A stretch of 64,000 nucleotides of DNA from an uncultured Prevotellaceae bacterium. Lineage in GTDB: Bacteria > Bacteroidota > Bacteroidia > Bacteroidales > Bacteroidaceae. The number at the start of each line of letters is the position of its first letter. Position 1 is the stretch's first letter. Positions 50,631-59,036 of this stretch are shown here, one piece after another. The stretch spans positions 236,633 to 300,632 of the forward strand of contig CADAAR010000002.1 of NCBI GenBank assembly GCA_902785945.1, in the 5' to 3' direction. Under the pieces are notes generated by a model. The model had not been told where the DNA came from. It ran no database searches and saw only the letters and a program-made list of their open reading frames with translations. The position numbers and the translations under genes are program-made.

Positions 50631-52678
50631 ATCTCAACGCTTAAAGTGAGGGCATAGTTGCGGCCAGGCATGGGGTAATTGACAATGACCTCATAATCCT
50701 GATCCAACACATTATTAACATCTGCCTGAACGATGCACTTTGTATGGCGAAGCAGGAACTGATAACGCAGCGAGAGGTCGCTGGTGTACCAGGGTTCCAT
50801 GTGATTGTAGAGAATGTTCTCCTGTTCGTCGTAGCGCTCGCCAGCATAGATGAACGAATAGTTCAGATCCCAGTTCTTATAGTTCAGACCAAGGATAGCC
50901 GAGCCTGAATGCCAGGGAATATAGGGTATCTGATGCTTGTAGTAAGAGTCGTTGGGGTCGGTCACATCGCGAGCATCCTGGTAGGTGTACTGGGCGCGGA
51001 GGGTTGCGGTAACTCCGCAGCCTACTGAACAGTCAGCTTCAGCCTCGACGTCGATACCCTTGATATGTACTTTGCCTAAGTTGAGCATTGTCCAACGGAA
51101 CTGCTGACCCTTGGGATAGGCCACAATCTTATCGTGCACCGTATTATAATAGGCATCGAAATGCATCTCCGCATGTCGGATAATACCGTGTTCAAAGTGC
51201 TTGTTCAACGCAAAGCCGGCATCGTATTGCAGGGCACTCTCGGGCACAAGATTGGCATTACCATGATCGGTATAGTAGAGATCGTTGAAGGTTGGCATGC
51301 GGAAACTCTTCTTCACGTAGGCCCTCAATGAGAAGAACGTACCTCGGAATGGGTAGATGTTGACAAAGAGAGCCGGCGTCAGCTTTGTAAGAGATTTGTC
51401 GGTATCCATACCTGCAAACTCACCTCGACGATGTGTCTTATCGTTGATAAAGGAAGCCAAGATGGAACCCTGTGCTTTCAGATGTTTGTAATCGACGGCT
51501 GTAGCCAGACTCACAAGGTTCGAGACACGCGTGGGGAAGGCGAAGTTGTAAGTGTCGGCATTCAGCTTGTTCCATTTGAAATCGTAACTCAACGAGGCAC
51601 TCCAATTGGGAAGCAGTTCGAGTACATTGGCCGTAGAGAGATAGATCTCCTGCTGCTTATAGCGGTTGTCAACAGGCAGCTGGGTCGTGTCTTTGTTTAC
51701 ATAGTGGGTGTTGTAGTAGGCATATTTCGCCAACCACCGTGTGCTGAAACCGTCGCCAACGTTCTTATCGAAAGCAGCCTGTACGAAAGTGTTCAGATCC
51801 TGCTGACGTTCTCCCCGTCGCCACACATTATTGACAATGGCGCCAGGGATACCTCGGGCGGAGTTGTAGAGATAACCCTTCACTTGCCAACTACCTTGAT
51901 AGAGTCGTCCGAAGAGATTGGCCTCGATGCGTTCCGCGTGGATATCGCCATTCTGTCGGACGGCAGTGGTGTCCCAAGCCGTCTCACCATTGGGATAACG
52001 ACGCTCGTAGCGGAACTTATACTTACCGCTCGCCGTCAGGAAACCTGCACTCACAGAAGAGCTCAAGGTTTCTGAGAGTTTCTGTTCCCAAAGGGTCGAA
52101 AACCGGAACATATCGCTGGAACCGTACTGTGTCTTAACCTTCAAGTGAGTCTGCTCATCCTGCTCGAAATCCGGCATCCTGGTACGGATATAGATAGCGC
52201 CTGCATGACCGAAATCAGAAGCTGGTTGGAAAATGGCACTCTTCTGTCCGTTGTACAAAGTGATTTCTTCCACATTGTCGAGTGAGAACTGTCCGAGGTC
52301 TATCTGACCGTTTTGGGCATTGCCCAATTGGATGCCATCATAGCTGATGCCCAGATGATGCGTTCCCATCGAACGGATGTTAACGGTCTTAATGCCGCCC
52401 ACACCACCATAGTCTTTAAGTTGGATACCCGAGAAGTAGCGTAGGGCATCAGCCACAGAGTGCGTGTTCAATTTCTCCAGCATCTCGCCATTGAGTTTCT
52501 GGCTGGGCACCACCTCCCGCATGGCAGGCTTCGACACCACCACAATTTCGCGTACATGTTGCAGGGAGTCCAATTTGCTCTGAGCCGAAATAGTGAAGAG
52601 TGAAGAGTGAAGAGTGAAGAGTAGAAACAGACTTCTCCACCATACACATACCATCTCCTTATGGTTTTTTCTTTTCAC
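50627..52678 (-). CDS. btuB: BtuB-like TonB-dependent corrinoid receptor
   Basis: The 683-residue protein has a signal peptide, an N-terminal plug (LNTHSVADALRYFSGIQLKD, GIKTVNIRSMG) and a barrel ending in ALTLSVEI. BtuB imports cobalamin across the outer membrane using TonB energy. The assignment rests on the cobalamin riboswitch directly upstream and the BtuG-like and BtuF-like genes downstream. The hydrophobic core of the signal peptide, LFTLHSSLFT, is read from an AGTGAAG repeat at 52592-52622. Confidence 0.88.
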   Translation of the reverse strand: MKRKNHKEMVCVWWRSLFLLFTLHSSLFTISAQSKLDSLQHVREIVVVSKPAMREVVPSQKLNGEMLEKLNTHSVADALRYFSGIQLKDYGGVGGIKTVNIRSMGTHHLGISYDGIQLGNAQNGQIDLGQFSLDNVEEITLYNGQKSAIFQPASDFGHAGAIYIRTRMPDFEQDEQTHLKVKTQYGSSDMFRFSTLWEQKLSETLSSSVSAGFLTASGKYKFRYERRYPNGETAWDTTAVRQNGDIHAERIEANLFGRLYQGSWQVKGYLYNSARGIPGAIVNNVWRRGERQQDLNTFVQAAFDKNVGDGFSTRWLAKYAYYNTHYVNKDTTQLPVDNRYKQQEIYLSTANVLELLPNWSASLSYDFKWNKLNADTYNFAFPTRVSNLVSLATAVDYKHLKAQGSILASFINDKTHRRGEFAGMDTDKSLTKLTPALFVNIYPFRGTFFSLRAYVKKSFRMPTFNDLYYTDHGNANLVPESALQYDAGFALNKHFEHGIIRHAEMHFDAYYNTVHDKIVAYPKGQQFRWTMLNLGKVHIKGIDVEAEADCSVGCGVTATLRAQYTYQDARDVTDPNDSYYKHQIPYIPWHSGSAILGLNYKNWDLNYSFIYAGERYDEQENILYNHMEPWYTSDLSLRYQFLLRHTKCIVQADVNNVLDQDYEVIVNYPMPGRNYALTLSVEI

Positions 52679-52744
52679 TTTTCACTATTAAATATAAACT
52701 ATTCGCTTTCTCCTAATCCCAGAGGCAGACAAACGACGATAACA

Positions 52745-52900
52745 CATTGGCAGGTATTCTGACTTGTCGTCTGGTAACAAACGTCTTCCCGATAATCTCA
52801 GTGACACTATGTTTGTACCGTAAAGGACAACTTACAGCAGCGGGTCTGTCCAAGATTCTCACCTGGTTCCCTGTTTCCTCACCCAAAGGGTGAACCGATT
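52745..52900 (-). promoter_or_regulatory. cobalamin riboswitch
   Basis: The minus-strand leader has the conserved cobalamin-riboswitch blocks in order: a GGTTCACCC start, AGGGAACCAGGTGAGAATCT, GACAGACCCGCTGCTGTAA, GTCACTG, GGGAAG, and the closing AGTCAGAATACCTGCC. It precedes the btuB-like gene by about 65 bases, where binding of B12 would shut off expression of the whole operon. Confidence 0.93.
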
Positions 52901-52906
52901 GCGGTG

Positions 52907-52914
52907 CAAAATTA
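52907..52914 (-). promoter_or_regulatory. -7 box of the corrinoid operon
   Basis: Minus-strand TAATTTTGCACC matches TAnnTTTG; the riboswitch starts within 10 bases downstream. A divergent box for the PAP2 gene lies at 52978. Confidence 0.65.
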
Positions 52915-52977
52915 CGAAAAATGAGTGAAACGCAAAAAGAAATCCGTGATAATCTGTGAAATCTGTGTGTTTTTTTA

Positions 52978-52985
52978 TAATTTTG
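52978..52985 (+). promoter_or_regulatory. -7 box of the PAP2 gene
   Basis: TAATTTTGCACC ends 7 bases before the ATG at 52993, so the transcript would be leaderless or nearly so. Confidence 0.6.
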
Positions 52986-52992
52986 CACCGAA

Positions 52993-53553
52993 ATGAAGTT
53001 ACGTTGGATTGCTTTTCTGTGTTTCTCAATGTTCACTATCGGTGCTAGCGCCCAGCAACGGCATTGCGACGGGCTGGACGATGTGCTGCAATATGTACCC
53101 TATGCTTCGGTGCTGACGCTGAAGGCCTGCGGCGTAAAAAGTCGTGACGATTGGCCACAGTTATTAGTGGCAACAGCAGGTTCCTGGGTGGTCTCTGCAG
53201 GCGTTGGCTATACGTTGAAACACACTATTCATGAATGGCGACCTGACGATAGCGATAACCTGTCGTTCCCTTCAGGACATTCTATCTTTGCCTTTGCGGG
53301 AGCCACCGTACTACATAAAGAATTCGGACATTTGTCACCTTGGATTTCTGTTGCAGGTTATAGTGTGGCAACATTGACAGCTGTAGATCGCGTGTGTAAG
53401 GATCGTCATCATTGGTATGATGCCTGTGCGGGAGCTGCCATCGGTTTCCTCTCAACAGAGCTTACCTATTACGTCACCGACCGTCTTTTCCCACGTCGTA
53501 ATGCCTCCATCACCTTTACTAGCAACTCCATCGATGTCGCCCTCCGCTGGTAA
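52993..53553 (+). CDS. PAP2-family phosphatase
   Basis: The 186-residue protein has a signal or first membrane segment (IAFLCFSMFTIGASAQ) and the three PAP2 acid-phosphatase motifs: KHTIHEWRP, FPSGHS and DRHHWYDACAG. Membrane relatives include LpxE/LpxF-type lipid A phosphatases and undecaprenyl-diphosphate phosphatases; the exact lipid substrate is open. It is a single gene, convergent with mntP and directly touching its end. Confidence 0.85.
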   Translation: MKLRWIAFLCFSMFTIGASAQQRHCDGLDDVLQYVPYASVLTLKACGVKSRDDWPQLLVATAGSWVVSAGVGYTLKHTIHEWRPDDSDNLSFPSGHSIFAFAGATVLHKEFGHLSPWISVAGYSVATLTAVDRVCKDRHHWYDACAGAAIGFLSTELTYYVTDRLFPRRNASITFTSNSIDVALRW

Positions 53554-54168
53554 TCAGAAGAGGTGAGTGATAAGAATCTTCACACCTATCAGGACAAGGA
53601 TCACGCCTCCCAAGAGTTCTGGCTTAATCCGACGGGTGATGGTTTTACCAAAGCGACGACCCAGATGATAGCCAACAAGACTGAAAAGTAATGACACAAG
53701 GCCAATGATCAACAAGGGTGTAGTGAGTTGCGAGAGTTCTGTAAAACCTGTACAGGCGAAAGAGATGCCTACCGCCAAAGCATCGATACTCGTGGCAACG
53801 GCCAAGAGCAATTGCGTGCGTAATCTGCTAGGATTAAAATGCTGGTCTTCCTCATCTCCAAAACTCTCCCAAATCATCTTACCACCAATGAAACCCAGAA
53901 GTCCAAAAGCAATCCAATGGTCGTAGGCTTCCATATATGCCTGGAAATGACTGATGCCCAACCAGCCCAACAACGGCATCAAAGCCTGGAAGAGGCCAAA
54001 TAGAAATGCCATGCGCATGACACAGAGGGACGGTTCTTTTGTTACACCCGTCGATGTAACAAAAGAACCGTCCCTCTGTGTCATCAGGATCACGCCACTG
54101 ACGATGGAGACCGTGAAGCAATCCATCGCCAAGGCTACGGCTAAAAGGATGATATCCAGCAGATTCAT
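53554..54168 (-). CDS. mntP: MntP-family manganese efflux pump with repeat-encoded insertion
   Basis: The 204-residue protein has six membrane segments with the paired acidic motifs of MntP: ALAMDCFTVSI in segment 1 and ATSIDALAVGISFA in segment 4. The start MNLLDIIL (54168) fits the family better than a codon 13 residues upstream. Between segments 1 and 2 a REP-like palindrome (54017-54084) adds the segment MTQRDGSFVTSTGVTKEPS, absent from typical MntP such as the E. coli protein, yet the frame continues. Whether the pump still works is unclear; the extra loop would lie outside the membrane. Confidence 0.85.
   Translation of the reverse strand: MNLLDIILLAVALAMDCFTVSIVSGVILMTQRDGSFVTSTGVTKEPSLCVMRMAFLFGLFQALMPLLGWLGISHFQAYMEAYDHWIAFGLLGFIGGKMIWESFGDEEDQHFNPSRLRTQLLLAVATSIDALAVGISFACTGFTELSQLTTPLLIIGLVSLLFSLVGYHLGRRFGKTITRRIKPELLGGVILVLIGVKILITHLF
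54017..54084. repeat. REP-like palindrome inside mntP
   Basis: The arms read ATGACACAGAGGGACGGTTC and complement, with the centre GTTACACCCGTCGATGTAAC. They share the GGGACGGTTCTTTTGT core with the prmC palindromes. Confidence 0.9.
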
Positions 54169-54256
54169 ATCATATTTATTTGCCTGATTCTTGTATTTTG
54201 CCCGCAAAATTACAAAAAAACTATAAACTATGAACTATGAATTATGAACTTTTTCT

Positions 54257-54264
54257 TATCTTTG
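54257..54264 (+). promoter_or_regulatory. -7 box of the alpha-galactosidase gene
   Basis: TATCTTTGCACC matches TAnnTTTG, 26 bases before the ATG at 54291. Upstream is a short AACTATGAACT-type simple repeat (54220-54250). Confidence 0.6.
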
Positions 54265-54290
54265 CACCAAGAAACTAAAAACTACACAAT

Positions 54291-56474
54291 ATGAAGAAAG
54301 CAATGATTCTCGGAATGCTCTTGGCTGTATCGATGTCGATGCAGGCTAAGCAAGTGACCATTCAGACTAAGAACACCACGATGGTGCTCGAAGTGGAAAA
54401 CGGCAAACAACCACAGTATGTCTATTTCGGTGCGAAACTCAGCGATTACGACTTGGCACATCTGCAGGCGCCCCGTAATGGCCGTATGGATGCCTATCCT
54501 GCCTACGGTATGAACTGTCCTGCTGAGGCAGCTCTCGCCATGAAACATGCCGACGGTAATCTGTCGACAGCCCTCTATGTCACAGGTATGGAGACTAAGA
54601 GCGATGTTATTCGGATTACGCTGACTGATCCGATTTATCCGACATCTGTCGTTCTCTGCTATAAGGCCTATCAGGATGAGGATATGATCGAGACCTGGGC
54701 GGAGATCAGCAATGGCGAGGCCAAGCCCGTCACATTGACGCAGTTTGCCTCTATCGCCCTGCCTATCCGTCGTGGCAATGTGTGGCTTTCGCATTTCTAT
54801 GGTTCCTGGGCTAATGAGGCCCGTCTGGTGGAAGAGCCCATTCTGCCTGGCGAGAAGGTCATCAAAAACAAAGACGGTACACGCAACTCGCATACCGACC
54901 ATGCAGAGGTGATGTTCTCACTCGACGGCAAGGGTCAGGAGAACACAGGCCAGGTGATTGGTGCAGCCCTTTGCTATAGCGGAAATTTCCAGATCAAGAT
55001 CGACACCGATGATACGGAATACCACTATTTCTTCGCAGGCATCAATCCCGACAACTCTGAGTATCACCTTAAGAAGGGCGAGACCTTCACGACGCCTAAG
55101 GTGGCGCTGAGCTTCTCGCAGAATGGCCTTTCCGGCATCTCGCGCAACTTCCACAAGTGGGGCCGCAAATATATGCTCATGCACGGCAACAAGGAGCGCA
55201 AGATCCTGCTCAACTCGTGGGAGGGTGTCTACTTCGACATCAACCAGCAAGGCATGGACCAGATGATGGGCGACATTGCCTCGATGGGTGGCGAGCTCTT
55301 CGTGATGGACGATGGCTGGTTTGGCGACAAATACCCCCGCAAGACTGACAATTCCTCTCTTGGCGACTGGGTGGTCGACAAGAACAAACTGCCTGAGGGC
55401 ATCGAGGGACTGTTGAGAGACGCCAAGAAGCACGGCATCAAGTTCGGCATCTGGATAGAGCCCGAGATGACCAACTCTGTCTCTGAACTCTACGAGGCCC
55501 ACCCCGATTGGATTGTGAAGGCGCCCAAGCGTGAACCCGTTCAGGGACGAGGCGGCACCCAGCTGGTGCTCGACATGAGCAATCCCAAGGTGCAGGATTT
55601 CGTGTTCAGCATCGTCGACAACCTCATGACTAAGTATCCGGAGATCGACTATATCAAGTGGGATGCCAACATGCCTATCCTGAATCACGGCTCGCAGTAT
55701 CTCACGATGAACGACCAGAGCCACCTCAACATCGAGTACCATCGTGGCCTGGAAAAGACCTGTCAGCGCATCCGCGCCAAGTATCCCGACCTCACCATCC
55801 AGGCCTGCGCCTCTGGTGGCGGACGTGCCAACTGGGGTGTGCTGCCTTATTTCGACGAGTTCTGGGTGAGCGACAATACCGATGCCCTCCAGCGCATCTA
55901 TATGCAGTGGGGCACCAGCTATTTCTTCCCTGCCATCGCGATGGCCAGCCATATTTCTGCCACACCAAATCACACCGTCTTCCGCACCACCGCCATGAAG
56001 TATCGCATCGATGTGGCTATGAGCGGACGCCTTGGTATGGAGATTCAGCCCAAGAATATGACGGATGATGAGAAGGCCCTTTGTCGTAAGGCCATCGCTG
56101 AATACAAGCAGATACGACCCATCGTACAGTTTGGCGACCTTTATCGTCTCGTCTCACCATATGATAAGGTTGGTCTCGCCTCGCTCATGTATGTAAACGA
56201 GCAGAAGTCGAAGTCGGTCTTCTTCTGGTGGAAGACGGAGTCGTTCCAGAACGAGCACCTGCCACGAGTCAAGATGGCAGGTCTCGATGCCTCGAAGAAT
56301 TATAAGGTACACGAACTGAACCGCATCGACCTCAAGCCGCTCGACATCGAAGGCAAGACCTTCAGCGGTGCCTACCTGATGAATCACGGCCTGGAAATGC
56401 CTTACCGCAACGAGCCCGAATGGTCGAAGAAAAACGACTGGTCCAGTCGCGTCCTCCTGCTCGAAGCAGAGTAA
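54291..56474 (+). CDS. GH36 alpha-galactosidase
   Basis: The 727-residue enzyme would remove terminal alpha-galactose from raffinose-family sugars or galactomannan. A signal peptide (residues 1-19) suggests periplasmic or outer location. The N-terminal beta-domain is followed by the GH36 barrel with FVMDDGWFGDK, the nucleophile D458 in YIKWDANMP and the acid/base D528 in SDNTDALQR; the 70-residue spacing fits the family. The DUF1593 gene lies 12 bases downstream and is probably cotranscribed. Confidence 0.94.
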   Translation: MKKAMILGMLLAVSMSMQAKQVTIQTKNTTMVLEVENGKQPQYVYFGAKLSDYDLAHLQAPRNGRMDAYPAYGMNCPAEAALAMKHADGNLSTALYVTGMETKSDVIRITLTDPIYPTSVVLCYKAYQDEDMIETWAEISNGEAKPVTLTQFASIALPIRRGNVWLSHFYGSWANEARLVEEPILPGEKVIKNKDGTRNSHTDHAEVMFSLDGKGQENTGQVIGAALCYSGNFQIKIDTDDTEYHYFFAGINPDNSEYHLKKGETFTTPKVALSFSQNGLSGISRNFHKWGRKYMLMHGNKERKILLNSWEGVYFDINQQGMDQMMGDIASMGGELFVMDDGWFGDKYPRKTDNSSLGDWVVDKNKLPEGIEGLLRDAKKHGIKFGIWIEPEMTNSVSELYEAHPDWIVKAPKREPVQGRGGTQLVLDMSNPKVQDFVFSIVDNLMTKYPEIDYIKWDANMPILNHGSQYLTMNDQSHLNIEYHRGLEKTCQRIRAKYPDLTIQACASGGGRANWGVLPYFDEFWVSDNTDALQRIYMQWGTSYFFPAIAMASHISATPNHTVFRTTAMKYRIDVAMSGRLGMEIQPKNMTDDEKALCRKAIAEYKQIRPIVQFGDLYRLVSPYDKVGLASLMYVNEQKSKSVFFWWKTESFQNEHLPRVKMAGLDASKNYKVHELNRIDLKPLDIEGKTFSGAYLMNHGLEMPYRNEPEWSKKNDWSSRVLLLEAE

Positions 56475-56486
56475 TATTTATGTAAG

Positions 56487-57947
56487 ATGATGAAGTTCCT
56501 TGTTTCTTTAATCTGTCTGCTGGCCGTTTCGACGACGGGACTGGCGAAAGGTGAAAACGGGCTGAAGCCCCGCCTCGTGGTATGTACGGACATTGCACCT
56601 GCTGATGTAGAGCCCGACGATATGGAGTCGATGGTGCGCTTGATGGCATATGCCGACTGCTTCGAGGTGGAAGCGCTGATTACGTCAGTAGGTTGGAACT
56701 GCGACCCCTATCCCAAAGAGTGGGCAGATTATCTCTTTCGTGTCATTGAGGCCTATCGGAAGGATGTGCCAAATCTGATGAAACGTTCTGACCAGCAGGG
56801 TTTTATGCCTATAGAGCAGGAGAATGGTCAGCAACAAATCGGCTACTGGCCCAGTGCCGACTATCTCAAGAGTCGGGCCATGATGGGCAGCGAGCGAGGT
56901 GGCATCAAGGTCATCGGTGAAGGCAACGACTCACCAGGCAGCGAACTGCTGATTCGTCTGGCAGATGAAGACGATTCGCGACCTATCTATGTAGCAGCGT
57001 GGGGTGGTGCAAACACCTTGGCACAAGCCATCTGGCGTGTGAAGCAGACACGTTCGGCTGAGGAACTGAAGCGATTTGTACGCAAGTTCCGCATCTATAC
57101 CATCACCGATCAGGATATGCAGTACAATATGCGTATGGACCGCGCCTACAGTTCTCACATGTGGCTGCGACGCGAGTTTAAAGACGACCTTCAGTTTATC
57201 TGGGACGAGGGCACTTGGCAGGAGCAATGCGAACTAGGCAAGCGTCATTGGCAGCAGCACAAGGAGAATATTCAAGGTAAAGGGGCATTAGGCAAGGAAT
57301 ACCCCACATACAAATGGGGCGTGGAAGGCGATACGCCAAGTTTTCTCTATGTGATGCCCAACGGTCTGAACGACCCAGAAGATCCGCATCAGGCAGGCTG
57401 GGCCGGCTATCATGAGCGAGGGATGTGCGCAGACTCTCTGACCATCGCCTGGACCTCTTGGCAGGAACCGCTCCGCAGCATCTCCGTGGGCTATAAGCAG
57501 CGTTTCTATCCTGATGAGCTCAACGACTTCATGGCCCGTATGCAGTGGGCCGCCGAGGGCCGAGGCAATCTCAATCCTTATATTGTATTATCTCCGCAGG
57601 TGGAATTCGTTCACCCGCTTACCCTTGAAGGGGCCTCGATAGCCGTGTCCAATGACACGATTAACATCACTATCCCATCTGGTGTCAAAAAAGGCGATGT
57701 CTTCACCATTTGTATGGACGCCTCGAAATCCTTTGATCCTGATGGCGATGGACTTGTGTTCCATTGGTGGCAACAGCCTGAGATCGGCACCTCCAAGGTC
57801 ATCATCACTCAGGCGGATCAGCCCAAAACCAACATTCAGATTCCTGCTGATGCAGACAAAGGTGAACTGCACCTGATCTGTGAGGTTCACGACGACGGCC
57901 CTTTCCGTCTGTCCGCCTATCGCCGCATCATCATCAGCATTGAGTAA
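56487..57947 (+). CDS. DUF1593 (nucleoside-hydrolase-like) secreted protein
   Basis: The 486-residue protein has a signal peptide (FLVSLICLLAVSTTGLAK) and the DUF1593/Sde182-type domain: VCTDIAPADVEPDDMESMVR resembles the Asp-rich calcium site of nucleoside hydrolases, and AAWGGANTLAQAIW follows. A C-terminal beta domain (DASKSFDPDGDGLVFHWWQQ) is Ig/PKD-like. Relatives are found with plant-glycan enzymes and are thought to act on glycans, but the reaction is not established. It follows the alpha-galactosidase at 12 bases. Confidence 0.82.
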   Translation: MMKFLVSLICLLAVSTTGLAKGENGLKPRLVVCTDIAPADVEPDDMESMVRLMAYADCFEVEALITSVGWNCDPYPKEWADYLFRVIEAYRKDVPNLMKRSDQQGFMPIEQENGQQQIGYWPSADYLKSRAMMGSERGGIKVIGEGNDSPGSELLIRLADEDDSRPIYVAAWGGANTLAQAIWRVKQTRSAEELKRFVRKFRIYTITDQDMQYNMRMDRAYSSHMWLRREFKDDLQFIWDEGTWQEQCELGKRHWQQHKENIQGKGALGKEYPTYKWGVEGDTPSFLYVMPNGLNDPEDPHQAGWAGYHERGMCADSLTIAWTSWQEPLRSISVGYKQRFYPDELNDFMARMQWAAEGRGNLNPYIVLSPQVEFVHPLTLEGASIAVSNDTINITIPSGVKKGDVFTICMDASKSFDPDGDGLVFHWWQQPEIGTSKVIITQADQPKTNIQIPADADKGELHLICEVHDDGPFRLSAYRRIIISIE

Positions 57948-58068
57948 AGGATTCCTCCTGTGTTCCTTTTATCTTTTTTCTGTGTACTCAAACTTTAAAG
58001 ACAGCGTCTACCCTGCACCGAAGAAAACACAGCTATATGGCATGATATCTTGAATTTTCCAAAACATA

Positions 58069-58582
58069 CTGACATCCGACATTGATTATAAGGTAAATAC
58101 CTCATAATCAATAAGAAGTTTATTAAGTCTTATCTGATATACCGACATAAAACCGACATATTATCGACATAAATCCGACATATAATGCACGTTTTACCAT
58201 CATATTGATGCCAATAACATCTCACAAGGGAGCTCGCTGATTCGATACTTGGTTCTCTCACAATTTCAGGCTAATACTAACTTTTAAATTCTCTAGAGAA
58301 TCTAACCAATAACCCTAGGTTCAGCAATCGTAAGGACTGACTAAAGCATTCAATTCTCTAGAGAATTTACGAGTTAACTTAATGCTGAAGATTGCCAAGT
58401 CTCATTTGTCCATTCGCTCCCCTTAGGGCCGGCATTACAAGTGCCTCATAATACCAAAAGCCTGTTATAATGATGGTTTTATGTCGATAATATGTCAGTA
58501 TTATGTCGGTTTTGTGTCAGTAATGAAAATTGTATATCATTGAATAACAAATAAATAGTCTGTCTTTATGTCGGATGTCAGT
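58069..58582. repeat. nested palindromic non-coding element
   Basis: The region 57948-58623 has no gene but a symmetric set of repeats around a centre near 58327. Outer pair: CTGACATCCGACAT (58069-58082) and its complement (58568-58581). Middle pair: clusters of CCGACATA motifs (58141-58182) and complementary TATGTCGG-type motifs (58481-58524). Inner pair: ATTCTCTAGAGAAT (58288-58301) and AATTCTCTAGAGAATT (58352-58367), each a palindrome. The layout resembles a mobile-element remnant or an iteron-like regulatory or replication region; identity unknown. Confidence 0.75.
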
Positions 58583-58623
58583 AATAATTAATAATTCATT
58601 ATTCGTGGCTTTGGTCGCAATAA

Positions 58624-58803
58624 AACGGAGAGTTTAAGATTATCGTAGAGCAACCTTTCATCGACGGTCAGCCTGTGACCGATGAAGAAATTGCTGACTA
58701 TATGTGTCAAATGGGCTTCGAGCTGAAATTTAACACGTTCCTCTGTGTTTGCTTTTGGTCAGATAAAAGACATTTTGTATCTTTGCAAGCAGTTAACGAA
58801 TAA
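58624..58803 (+). pseudogene. gene fragment with VEQPFIDGQPVTDEEI motif
   Basis: The frame is open from just after a stop at 58621-58623 and has no start codon. It reads IIVEQPFIDGQPVTDEEIAD and then degenerates toward its stop at 58803. The first part resembles, from memory, a conserved strip of large polyvalent or toxin-associated proteins in Bacteroidales; the rest is absent. It lies at the right border of the palindromic element, so it may be the remnant of an ancestral gene cut by it. Confidence 0.45.
58778..58785 (+). promoter_or_regulatory. -7 box upstream of two tiny ORFs
   Basis: TATCTTTGCAAGC matches TAnnTTTG, 29 bases before the ATG at 58815. Confidence 0.55.
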
Positions 58804-58814
58804 ATGATAATAAT

Positions 58815-58886
58815 ATGAGGAACAGAACTCAAGATGATTATTATGCAGTATTAACATTTAAAAAATTAAAGTTATGGCAAAAGTAA
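58815..58886 (+). CDS. possible 23-residue leader peptide
   Basis: The short frame MRNRTQDDYYAVLTFKKLKL and three more residues ends at 58886, overlapping the next small ORF (ATG at 58874) in another frame. It is downstream of a good promoter box. It may be a leader peptide for the next ORF or chance. Confidence 0.35.
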   Translation: MRNRTQDDYYAVLTFKKLKLWQK

Positions 58887-59017
58887 ATTCATTGGTAAAT
58901 CAGGTGCTCATGAGCATCGTTACCGCAGTCAGTTTCACAATCAGTCAGTTGAAATCATTCAACCGCGTAACAAGTATCGGCGGTGGACTCATAGGGTATA
59001 ACTACTATCCCCACTGA
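58874..59017 (+). CDS. possible 47-residue small hydrophobic peptide
   Basis: The frame begins MAKVNSLVNQVLMSIVTAVS, has an amphipathic-hydrophobic first half and ends SIGGGLIGYNYYPH. A preceding AAAAATTAAAG leader resembles Bacteroidota translation starts. The promoter at 58778 and lack of other genes make expression plausible. It could be a bacteriocin-like or toxin-like peptide with a Gly-rich tail, but no family is recognised and no export or maturation genes are adjacent. Confidence 0.5.
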   Translation: MAKVNSLVNQVLMSIVTAVSFTISQLKSFNRVTSIGGGLIGYNYYPH

Positions 59018-59036
59018 AAAAACGCAGGAGGAACGG

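Noticed and set aside
54220-54250. AACTATGAACT run as part of the AGTGAAG repeat family
   Set aside because: The unit differs (ACTATGA) and it is short; treated as a separate simple repeat in a promoter region.
54918-55973. A 351-residue minus-strand gene in the alpha-galactosidase
   Set aside because: It is a shadow of the GH36 gene, whose catalytic residues and spacing are intact on the plus strand.
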